This document shows, one piece after another, positions 59,101 to 64,000 of a stretch of 64,000 nt of DNA. The DNA lies in contig JBKHXF010000009.1 of assembly GCA_046566145.1 (NCBI GenBank), forward strand, positions 41,157 to 105,156. The letters run 5' to 3'. The notes under the pieces were generated by a model that was not told where the DNA came from, searched no databases, and saw only the letters and a program-made list of their open reading frames with translations. The position numbers and the translations under genes are program-made. This DNA comes from JBKHXF01 sp046566145. Lineage in GTDB: Bacteria > Actinomycetota > Nitriliruptoria > Nitriliruptorales > Nitriliruptoraceae. The number at the start of each line of letters is the position of its first letter. Position 1 is the stretch's first letter.

Positions 59101-59343
59101 CGTGACGGGGACCCCGTGCTCGGCCGCGAGCGTGACGGCCGCGACGACGTCGTCGGCGTCGCGCGGGAGCGCCGCGAGCGCCGGGACGATCCGGTAGGCC
59201 GACGCGTCCTGCGCGTAGAGGTGCCGGCCGGCCGCGTCGGCGAGGACCTCGCCGGCGAGCTCGCGTCGCAGCGCCGCAGCGAGGCCGACCGCCCGGTCAC
59301 GCAGGTCGGGCGGCGGCAGCCTCGGGGCGGTCGCGGTGTCCAC
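56167..59343 (-). CDS. FAD-linked 2-hydroxyacid dehydrogenase with Fe-S and CCG domains (YdiJ type)
   Basis: A 1058-residue fused enzyme. An FAD-binding PCMH domain (about 45-270) has RGAGTSLAGQTV and GGMVGNDACG. The FAD-oxidase C-terminal domain follows to about 590, with SGEHGDGRAR. Ferredoxin cysteines are CVGVGACR and CLSCKGCAADCP. Two CCG domains (VCCGRPL, DDGCCGMAGTFG) end the protein. The architecture and size match E. coli YdiJ, a D-2-hydroxyglutarate dehydrogenase, and D-lactate dehydrogenases of this class. TAGCCT on the minus strand (59351-59356) ends seven bases before GTG 59343. Confidence 0.9.
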   Translation of the reverse strand: MDTATAPRLPPPDLRDRAVGLAAALRRELAGEVLADAAGRHLYAQDASAYRIVPALAALPRDADDVVAAVTLAAEHGVPVTARGAGTSLAGQTVTWGLVLDTSRHLDRVVALDPDARTAVVQPGVVLDDLKRAAGVHGLTFAPDPSTANRCTLGGMVGNDACGIHSILGGRTSDAVRRLDVVLADGTRLDAGPMDAAARGRATGAGAGGRLATLVRDLTGVRDRHADAIATRLDDGLPRRVSGLHLEALTERHGFHLGRLLTGSEGTLAVTLAAEVDLVDWPPHRALVLAAYPTMADAGDAVPRLRVPVVDGGPIGYEALDATIAATPHVRARLPDAVALLPRLDDPDVTAWAILEVGGATPAEASANATRLAALAGADGTPAVVVTDPVAQARVWTLRKVGLGASTRVAAPAAGGRPGGGGARWRWPGWEDAAVPPARVGDHLRALAALLADHGLDAALYGHLGDGCVHARIGFEYGSAAGRATYRAFTAEAAALCASFGGSLSGEHGDGRARAELLPTLYGHDLVAAFAEVKRAFDPDGQLNPGVLVAPTSRTSHLHAHEDVAPVPLPTLTGRPQAFAYLDDLDDLDDDPDRDGRGSFAVAVQRCVGVGACRRDDDAGVMCPTWRVTHDERHTTRGRARLLAELLRPDTTLERGASGVDDPAVHDALELCLSCKGCAADCPVGVDVSTWKAEVTHQRWAGRRRPLRHHVLGRAADGLRLAGRAPGLVNALGALPLLPDLARRAVGLSTDRPLPRLAPTPLRRRLRAGGVPGPHDASTDAPAGGAAGGTATHHVVLFVDEVVDVLDPEVGVATVEVLAAAGAHVTLAPEVCCGRPLYDRGMLDRARALLLDLLDALAPAVDGGATIVGMEPSCVAVLRDELPAMLPDDPRSARVAGATRTLAEHLVAVGWSPPDLTATHGPGAPASPVLVQRHCHEHALRAGHPDADLLTAAGADVAVLDDGCCGMAGTFGWAAATEPTARAVGEDRLLPRVRAAPAGAVVLADGSSCRTQLAHLQDPAAGGHAGPHGPVPAVHLAQLLAGALRATPPVADGSAHPG

Positions 59344-59350
59344 CCGGGCG

Positions 59351-59356
59351 AGGCTA
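59351..59356 (-). promoter_or_regulatory. Probable -10 of the YdiJ-type gene, leaderless
   Basis: TAGCCT on the minus strand. It lies over the 3' end of the upstream PIN toxin gene, so the dehydrogenase has its own start. Confidence 0.45.
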
Positions 59357-59788
59357 GGAGGCCGGCGACGAGGTGCTCGCGGTCGCGAACCCGAGGGCGG
59401 CCGCTGCGGCACGGAGGTCGTCGTCACCGGCGACCATGACGGTCTCGTGGGGCCCGATGCGTTCGAGGGCGGCCAGGTGCACGGCGTCGTAGCCGCGCAG
59501 GGCCAGGTCCTGGGCCAGCTGGCCCGCCCTGCGGACCAGGGCGTCGTCGACCTCGACGCGGTCGAGCTGGGCGTACAGACCGTCGAGCTGCTCGACGAGG
59601 CGGGGGAGCTGGCGGCGGGTGAGCCGACCGAGCCGTTCGGCCCGGGCGAGGGCGGCGCGGGCCTCGGCGTACACGAGCCGGACGGAGGTGACACGGTCGG
59701 CCTGGTCCCACAGCTGCCCGGCGACGGTCGAGCCGTGCTCCTCGACGAGCAGTGGCACGAGCGCGGAGGTGTCGAAGTAGGCGATCAC
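59354..59788 (-). CDS. PIN-domain ribonuclease toxin
   Basis: A 144-residue VapC-type toxin. Acidic active-site residues are Asp6 (AYFDTSALV), Glu42 (VYAEARAAL), Asp in GYDAVHLAAL near 100, and Asp in VAGDDDL near 120. GTG 59788 overlaps the stop of the antitoxin gene as GTGA. It differs from the PIN toxin at 22972 in sequence and in its type of antitoxin. The ending STSSPAS is a short polar tail. Confidence 0.87.
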   Translation of the reverse strand: MIAYFDTSALVPLLVEEHGSTVAGQLWDQADRVTSVRLVYAEARAALARAERLGRLTRRQLPRLVEQLDGLYAQLDRVEVDDALVRRAGQLAQDLALRGYDAVHLAALERIGPHETVMVAGDDDLRAAAAALGFATASTSSPAS

Positions 59789-60045
59789 CGCCGCTGGTCA
59801 CCGACGAGGTCGCTGACGGGTTCGGCGGCACGGGTCCGTCGTCGGGGGCGGTGGCGTGTCCGGTCGGGGGCGGCCGCGACCAGGCCCTCCTCGATGAGAC
59901 GGTCGAGCGTGCGTGGTCGGTCGACCGGCACGATCCGGGCGACGGCGGTGCCGCGGTCCGTGATGACCAGCTCCTCGCCGGTGCGCACCCGGTCGAGGTA
60001 CTGGCTGAGGTGGTTGCGCAGCTCGCGGATCCCGGCTTCGGCCAC
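59785..60045 (-). CDS. Phd/YefM-type antitoxin
   Basis: An 86-residue antitoxin with the Phd/YefM N-terminal DNA-binding fold (AGIRELRNHLSQYLDRVRTGEELVITDRG, shown here as a continuous region at residues 4-32) and a basic, Arg-rich C-terminus (HRPRRRTRAA). GTG 60045 has GGAG six bases upstream; an ATG at 60066 would add seven residues and suits a nearly leaderless transcript. It overlaps the PIN toxin gene by four bases. Pairing of a Phd-type antitoxin with a PIN toxin is known in actinobacteria. Confidence 0.85.
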   Translation of the reverse strand: MAEAGIRELRNHLSQYLDRVRTGEELVITDRGTAVARIVPVDRPRTLDRLIEEGLVAAAPDRTRHRPRRRTRAAEPVSDLVGDQRR

Positions 60046-60056
60046 GGTGTCTCCTC

Positions 60057-60087
60057 GTGTACACATCGACGGCCAGCAATGTAGCCT
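60057..60087. promoter_or_regulatory. Divergent promoters with TGTACA operator core
   Basis: GTGTACAC (60057-60064) contains TGTACA, the core bound by YefM in E. coli. The minus strand has a -10 TACATT (60078-60083) for the antitoxin. The plus strand has TAGCCT (60082-60087) for the gene at 60137. The two -10 boxes overlap by two bases. Confidence 0.55.
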
Positions 60088-60136
60088 CTACGTCTTCTTC
60101 GGGACGGGATGCGCGCGACCAGGGGGAGGTTCCACG

Positions 60137-60568
60137 GTGGTGAAGTCGCACGATGGGTTCCGACGCCTCGACGCGCGCCGGAGGTTGGTGGTGGATCTCC
60201 ACACCCCGGTGCTGGGGACCGGGGACGAGGCGCGGGGACTGGCGGCCGAGCGTCAGGGCTGGATCCAGCAGCGCGACGTCGCGGACGAGCTGCTCCCTCC
60301 GGACGTCCAGGAGTGGGCGACGGCCCACGGCGCGATGGTGGTGTACGTCTCGTGGTTCACCGCATGGGACGGGCGCACGCAGTCGTCCTCGCTGCCGCAC
60401 GTGTTCCTGGACGTCGACGACGCCATCGCGTGGACGGCGACCTACAGCTCGACCGTCGAGCTGCTGGCCGACCCGGGCACCGGCCGGGTCGCCTACTTCA
60501 ACGCCACGCCGGACGGGACGCCCATGCCCGGCCCCAAGGGTCGCCCCCTGCCTGCCTGGCCCGGGTGA
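60137..60568 (+). CDS. Hypothetical protein diverging from a toxin-antitoxin pair
   Basis: A 143-residue soluble protein with no motif I recognise. It is acidic and tryptophan-rich (WIQQRD, EWATAHG, WFTAWDG, AWTATYSS) and ends in GPKGRPLPAWPG. GTG 60137 or 60140 follows GGGGGAGG. Its promoter overlaps that of the Phd antitoxin, so the antitoxin could regulate both. A role in the module cannot be shown from sequence. Confidence 0.55.
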   Translation: MVKSHDGFRRLDARRRLVVDLHTPVLGTGDEARGLAAERQGWIQQRDVADELLPPDVQEWATAHGAMVVYVSWFTAWDGRTQSSSLPHVFLDVDDAIAWTATYSSTVELLADPGTGRVAYFNATPDGTPMPGPKGRPLPAWPG

Positions 60569-60607
60569 GCACCGTCACGGGACGCCGCCCTTTCGGGCCT
60601 GGCCGCG

Positions 60608-60613
60608 TACCCT
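60608..60613 (+). promoter_or_regulatory. Probable -10 of the Bax-inhibitor-1 gene
   Basis: TACCCT, 47-52 bases before ATG 60660. Confidence 0.4.
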
Positions 60614-60659
60614 GACACCCCGTGCACCACCCTCGCCACGAGCACAGGACACGACCACC

Positions 60660-61385
60660 ATGTCGCAGCAGTACGTCCCCGACCAGCCCACCCAGCAGGC
60701 GCCCGCCGGCGGCTGGATCCCCGTCGCCGACGCGTCCGTGGACGCCCGCTTCGACTACATGCGCGGCGTCTACTCGCTGCTGCTCGGCGGGATCGCCGCG
60801 TTCGTCGCGCTCGAGACGGTGCTGTTCACCACCGGCCTCGCCGAGACCATCACCTCGCTCGTGCTCGGCACCTCGTGGCTGCTGATCCTCGGCGGCTTCA
60901 TGCTGGTGTCGTGGCTCGCGTCGTCGGCGGTGTGGCGGCTCGACAGCCGCGCGGCGCAGCTCGCCGCGTACGGCGCGCTGATCGCCGTCCACGCGGTCAT
61001 CTTCACCCCGATGCTGTGGATCGCCCGCGAGACGGCGCCCGGCGTGATCGGGCAGGCCGGCGCCGTGACGCTGGTCGGCTTCGTGGGGCTCACCGGCATC
61101 GCCATGACCAGCGCGAAGGACTTCTCGTTCCTCGGGTCGCTGCTGCGCTGGATCGGCGTCGGCGCGCTGCTGCTCATCGTCTCGGCGGTCGTGTTCGGCT
61201 TCTCGCTCGGCACCTGGTTCTCGGTCGCGATGATCGTGTTCGCCGGCGGCGCCATCCTGTTCGAGACCCAGCAGATCCTCAAGCAGTACCCGGTCGGCAC
61301 CGAGGTCCCCGCGGCGATGTCGCTGTTCTCCTCGGTGGCGCTGCTGTTCTGGTACGTGCTGCGGCTGTTCATGGGCCGCGACTGA
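60660..61385 (+). CDS. Bax inhibitor-1 (TMBIM) family membrane protein
   Basis: A 241-residue protein with a polar N-terminus (1-38) and seven membrane helices in the pattern of the BI-1/YccA family, ending in FWYVLRLFMGRD. The acidic residue in FETQQILKQYP is the conserved site near the pore in family members such as BsYetJ, which leak calcium. The cellular role in actinobacteria is unclear. The GNAT gene starts nine bases after the stop. Confidence 0.88.
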   Translation: MSQQYVPDQPTQQAPAGGWIPVADASVDARFDYMRGVYSLLLGGIAAFVALETVLFTTGLAETITSLVLGTSWLLILGGFMLVSWLASSAVWRLDSRAAQLAAYGALIAVHAVIFTPMLWIARETAPGVIGQAGAVTLVGFVGLTGIAMTSAKDFSFLGSLLRWIGVGALLLIVSAVVFGFSLGTWFSVAMIVFAGGAILFETQQILKQYPVGTEVPAAMSLFSSVALLFWYVLRLFMGRD

Positions 61386-61393
61386 CCACCGTC

Positions 61394-61864
61394 GTGGAGC
61401 CGGGCTGGCGGGTCGACGAGGACGTCCTCGACGACGTCGACGTCGTCGACCTGCTGGCCCTGCACCACGCCGAGATGACCGCCGGGTCGCCGCCGGACGC
61501 GTGCCACGTGCTCGCCGTCGACGGGCTGCGCGACCCGGCGATCCGCACGTTCGCGGTGCGGGATGGCGACGGGACCCTGCTCGGGGTGGGGGCGCTGAAG
61601 GCGCTGGAGCCCGGGCACGGTGAGGTGAAGTCGATGCGGACCGCGCCGGCGGCGCTCGGGCGCGGCGTCGGTCGAGCCCTGCTCGACCACCTCGTGGCGG
61701 TCGCCGGCGACGCGGGCATGACCCGGCTCAGCCTCGAGACCGGCAGCGGTGCGCGGTTCGCCGCGGCGATCCGGCTGTACGAGACGGCGGGGTTCGAGCG
61801 GTGCGGTCCGTTCGGGGGCTACCCGGACACCCCGTTCACCCGGTTCTACACGCGGGTGCTCTGA
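61394..61864 (+). CDS. GNAT-family N-acetyltransferase
   Basis: A 156-residue acetyltransferase with motif A GVGRALLDHLVAVAGDAG after KSMRTAP, a beta-bulge RLSLETGS and motif B AAIRLYETAGFERCGPFGGY. The ending is the PDTPFTRFYTRVL typical of YjaB/PhnO-like members near peptide or small-molecule acetylation. GTG 61394 begins shortly after the Bax-inhibitor gene. The last 273 bases of this gene are present again, damaged, at 63130-63409. The stop overlaps the start of the next gene as TGATG. Confidence 0.88.
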   Translation: MEPGWRVDEDVLDDVDVVDLLALHHAEMTAGSPPDACHVLAVDGLRDPAIRTFAVRDGDGTLLGVGALKALEPGHGEVKSMRTAPAALGRGVGRALLDHLVAVAGDAGMTRLSLETGSGARFAAAIRLYETAGFERCGPFGGYPDTPFTRFYTRVL

Positions 61865-61875
61865 TGCGGATGCGG
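61592..61875 (+). repeat. Direct repeat, left copy (3' part of GNAT gene)
   Basis: This 284-bp segment, from the middle of the GNAT gene to 11 bases past its stop, recurs at 63130-63409. By eye there are about 16 mismatches and one 4-base deletion. Confidence 0.9.
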
Positions 61876-62409
61876 AGGGTGCTCCTACCGGTCACGACGG
61901 TGGGCGTCCTGGTGGTGAGCCTCCGGCCTGCGATTGCCGATCCGTTCCCCGGCACGAGCGACGGTCGTCGGGCAGACGGCACGACACATGTCTACTGCTA
62001 CGACAACACCGTCACCATCACGAGTGCACCCTCGTTCGGCATCACCAATATCGACGCTCAATCGGACATGGTTCGAAGCTACTCGTCCACGTGCTACTCG
62101 AGCACGGACGTCGTCTTCCACGAGGCTGACCTGCCCGGCACCGTGCGGGGATCGCGTGTCTGCACCAAGGCGATCTCCTCGACGATCTGTGACAGCAGTC
62201 GCGTCACGTTCGACTATGCGCAGATCGACATCGGCGCGAACGACACCGAGGACCGACAGAAGACGGCGTGCCACGAGGTCGGACACTCGGCAGGACTTGG
62301 TCACGCCAGCACGGACTGCATGGTCAGTGGGGAGATCCCCGATACGTCGCTGACGTGGCGCACCTATCGAGAGCACTCCGTGGTCGACCATCTCAACCCC
62401 ACCTACTAG
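61864..62409 (+). CDS. Small secreted metzincin-type zinc metalloprotease
   Basis: A 181-residue exported protein. The signal peptide is about residues 1-26 (ending RPAIADP). Residues 137-147 read HEVGHSAGLGH, the HExxHxxGxxH zinc site of metzincins, and Met153 six residues later may be the Met-turn. Six cysteines suggest disulfides. It is short for a metzincin, comparable with snapalysin-like proteases. The start is ATG 61864, overlapping the GNAT stop, or ATG 61870. Codon use is less GC-biased than in the neighbours, consistent with recent arrival. Confidence 0.8.
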   Translation: MRMRRVLLPVTTVGVLVVSLRPAIADPFPGTSDGRRADGTTHVYCYDNTVTITSAPSFGITNIDAQSDMVRSYSSTCYSSTDVVFHEADLPGTVRGSRVCTKAISSTICDSSRVTFDYAQIDIGANDTEDRQKTACHEVGHSAGLGHASTDCMVSGEIPDTSLTWRTYREHSVVDHLNPTY

Positions 62410-62421
62410 ATCGGCTGCGAC

Positions 62422-63126
62422 ATGCGGACTCGCGACATCGCTCCAGCAGCGCTGCTCCTCGCGACGCTCTGCGGCTGCTCGTCAGCGGTCGCGCTGACCA
62501 ACGGGGACGTCCGTCCCTTCGTCATCGCGCACGCCCAGGACATCCAGGTCGACTACGACCCCATCGACCCCGCTGGGCCCACGGAGGGCGAGGCCGATCA
62601 GGTCTGGGACGCCGTGCTGGAAGGGCGGGTGGTGGCCGTCAGCGACGGCGTCACGGTGTCCATCCTCAACAGTTCTGCGAGTGACGATCCGGATGGGGTG
62701 GGCGACCCAGACAACGGTGGAGCCAAGGGAGATCGCCCTGCCATCGAGCCGTGGCTCCACTTCACCGCGATCGACGTCCTCGTGAGCCGCGCGACGGATG
62801 CCACCCTGGAGGGTCGGACGGTCACCGTGCAGCTGCAACGTGGGCCGCTCGTCGGCTTCTCCACGGTGGCCGAGCTGGCGGTTGGCAGCGACGTCGTCTT
62901 CATCGTCAGCGAGCTGCCGCCGTACCACGATGACCCCGGACTGGTCGTCGGCCCGGAGGGCACGTCGCTGGACGGGATGCTCTCGCCGCTTCCGGACGGG
63001 GCCTGGTTCGACGGTCCGGCCGGCCCGGTCAGTCCCTTCGCGACCCTCGAGGAACTACCGGCCTCGTGGGGGGACCCGGAGACCCTCGACGACATCGCTG
63101 AGCTGTTCGGGCTCGGGCAGGGCTGA
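62422..63126 (+). CDS. Putative lipoprotein, unknown function
   Basis: A 234-residue protein with a type II signal peptide and lipobox LATLCGC (Cys near 17). The mature part is acidic and beta-rich, with EGRVVAVSDG and VTVQLQRGPLVGFSTVAELAVG strands that recall OB-like or small beta-barrel domains. It contains no catalytic motif. It starts 12 bases after the metzincin and is probably cotranscribed. Its end runs into a broken copy of the GNAT gene. Confidence 0.65.
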   Translation: MRTRDIAPAALLLATLCGCSSAVALTNGDVRPFVIAHAQDIQVDYDPIDPAGPTEGEADQVWDAVLEGRVVAVSDGVTVSILNSSASDDPDGVGDPDNGGAKGDRPAIEPWLHFTAIDVLVSRATDATLEGRTVTVQLQRGPLVGFSTVAELAVGSDVVFIVSELPPYHDDPGLVVGPEGTSLDGMLSPLPDGAWFDGPAGPVSPFATLEELPASWGDPETLDDIAELFGLGQG

Positions 63127-63129
63127 TCC

Positions 63130-63409
63130 GCGCTGAAGGCGCTGGAGCCCGGGCACGGTGAGGTGAAGTCGATGCGGACCGCGCCGGGGGCGCTCGGCCG
63201 CGGCATCGGTCGGGCCCTGCTCGCCCACCTCGTGACGGTCGCGATGCGGGGATGACGCGGCTCAGCCTGGAGACGGGCAGCGGTGCGCGGTTCGCGGCGG
63301 CGATCCGGCTGTACGAGACGGCGGGGTTCGAGCGGTGTGGGCCGTTCGGTGGCTACCCGGACACCCCGTTCACCCGGTTCTACACGCGGGTGCTCTGACG
63401 CGGATGCGG
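63130..63409 (+). pseudogene. Truncated, frameshifted copy of the GNAT 3' end
   Basis: This 280-bp segment is about 94 percent identical by eye to 61592-61875. It lacks the first 66 or so codons of the gene, and a 4-base deletion around 63241 breaks the frame before motif B. Many substitutions are silent in the GNAT frame (for example CTC to CTG, ACC to ACG, GCC to GCG). That suggests the copy derives from a once functional allele rather than from a recent local duplication. Confidence 0.85.
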
Positions 63410-63551
63410 GGACCGGCCGGCGGGAGTGGTCTCGTGCGCCTCACTGGCGAGGTGTGAGCGGCGCCTCTTGACGTCGGGGTCCCGGGGGGGACGCTGGCTC
63501 CGCCGTGTCGCCGTTCGGTCAGTCCGGTGAGGGGGAGTCCTTCGACTCGAG

Positions 63552-63737
63552 ATGCGCTGGATTCATGCTGGAAGCTGCAAGTACTACGACACTGGTTGGA
63601 AGGACAAGAATCACATCGGTGAGTTGGTTGACAAGGGGTCCTTCTCCGACCCAGACATGAAGCGCGCGCGGGGCTGGGCGCGCGAGAACGGCACGAACTA
63701 CCACACGGCGTGGGTCGTCCACGCCACTGGTTGCTGA
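63552..63737 (+). CDS. Small hypothetical protein
   Basis: A 61-residue frame with clearly lower GC than the surroundings. It is rich in Lys, Trp, Tyr and Asn, with cysteines at residues 9 and 61 (ends VVHATGC). A GGGGGAG lies about 14 bases before ATG 63552, a long spacing. There is no signal peptide and no family I recognise. It may be a real small gene or the tail of a decayed one, because the frame is closed just upstream by a TGA at 63528. Confidence 0.4.
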   Translation: MRWIHAGSCKYYDTGWKDKNHIGELVDKGSFSDPDMKRARGWARENGTNYHTAWVVHATGC

Positions 63738-63766
63738 CTGGAAGAACCGACGAGAGGAGCGGAGCA

Positions 63767-64000
63767 TGCAGATCCGATCGGCAGGTTCCCTCGCCACTGT
63801 CGTGACCGCGGTCGTGCTGGCGGGTGGCGCGACAGTTGCCCTGGCCGAGAGCGACGACTCGATGTCAGTCGGGGAGGATGCTGAACTCCCATCCGGAGTC
63901 GTCACCCTCTCGAGCTACTTCCTGTCCGTCAACGACACGGCTGCGTGCACTCGGGAGGCGACCGGGGCGACGGTCGACATCGTGCCGGAGGCCGACGCGG
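63767..64000 (+). CDS. Secreted protein, 3' end cut by window
   Basis: The first 78 residues are visible. A signal peptide (about 1-27, VVTAVVLAGGATVALAES) precedes an acidic mature region with one cysteine (TAACTREAT). ATG 63767 follows GAGGAGCGGAG. The family cannot be judged from this part. It belongs to the accessory stretch with relaxed codon bias, together with the small gene 29 bases upstream. Confidence 0.65.

Noticed and set aside
61592..63409. Integrase-mediated att sites
   Set aside because: The repeats are 280 bp and diverged, and no integrase or transposase is encoded; homologous exchange fits better.
63552..63737. Lactococcin 972-type bacteriocin
   Set aside because: Trp/Tyr/His richness is suggestive, but there is no signal peptide, no SNYxH motif and no multi-helix immunity gene nearby.

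Overview
The window looks like chromosome from a very GC-rich actinobacterium. GC is extreme at third codon positions, GTG and a few TTG starts are common, and -10 elements read TANNNT (TACCCT, TAGCCT). Marker genes include an RpfB-like resuscitation factor, a DUF4191 protein, DUF501, a mycobacterial-type LigB ATP-dependent ligase and class II DAHP synthase. The order tatD-rpfB-ksgA-ispE, glmU-prs-rplY-pth, mfd, mazG, eno-ftsB-DUF501-ppx is, from memory, the backbone of Mycobacterium tuberculosis Rv1008-Rv1026, here opened by insertions. The genus cannot be fixed from the sequence; a deep-branching lineage such as Nitriliruptoria is only a guess.

Layout. 0-5.3 kb: an ECF sigma factor with the start of its membrane partner, then tatD, rpfB, ksgA and ispE. 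5.3-11.4 kb: tRNA-Gln, glmU, prs, an orphan GAF histidine kinase, and rplY-pth-DUF4191. 11.5-16.6 kb: a secreted protein with 46-residue repeats, then mfd. 16.6-19.2 kb: a cobalt/nickel ECF transporter (cbiMQO) behind two identical palindromes. 19.3-29.4 kb: DAHP synthase, a subtilase, an AbrB/PIN toxin-antitoxin pair, a sirtuin, a lipoprotein, argE, an SDR, xthA, an unknown protein and a HIT hydrolase. 29.4-36.4 kb: a zinc island with znuC diverging from znuAB, a Zur-like box in the promoter, ligB-zur, and a DUF1980/DUF318 permease pair.

36.6-45.8 kb: a PpiC lipoprotein with mazG, a zinc-ribbon membrane protein, enolase, FtsB, a PAS histidine kinase, an S1 protein, DUF501 and Ppx. 45.9-52.3 kb: an exported alpha/beta hydrolase, a Nudix-NnrE fusion, an MMPL exporter with a TetR repressor and a repeated operator, and an odd tRNA with anticodon UAA. 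52.3-61.4 kb: a HAD 5'-nucleotidase, a possible HExxH protein, an M14 carboxypeptidase, a 1058-residue FAD/Fe-S 2-hydroxyacid dehydrogenase, a Phd/PIN module and a Bax-inhibitor-1 protein. 61.4-64 kb: an accessory zone where a small secreted metzincin and a lipoprotein sit between an intact GNAT gene and a truncated copy of its 3' end, followed by small, less GC-biased genes.

Functional themes are metal homeostasis (zinc and cobalt/nickel uptake with recognisable operators), cell envelope and peptidoglycan (rpfB, glmU, ftsB, PpiC, MMPL), translation and RNA quality (ksgA, pth, rplY, S1, tRNAs), DNA repair (mfd, ligB, xthA, mazG), and a set of exported proteases. Several genes appear to be transcribed without leaders. 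No transposase, integrase, prophage or CRISPR array was seen.
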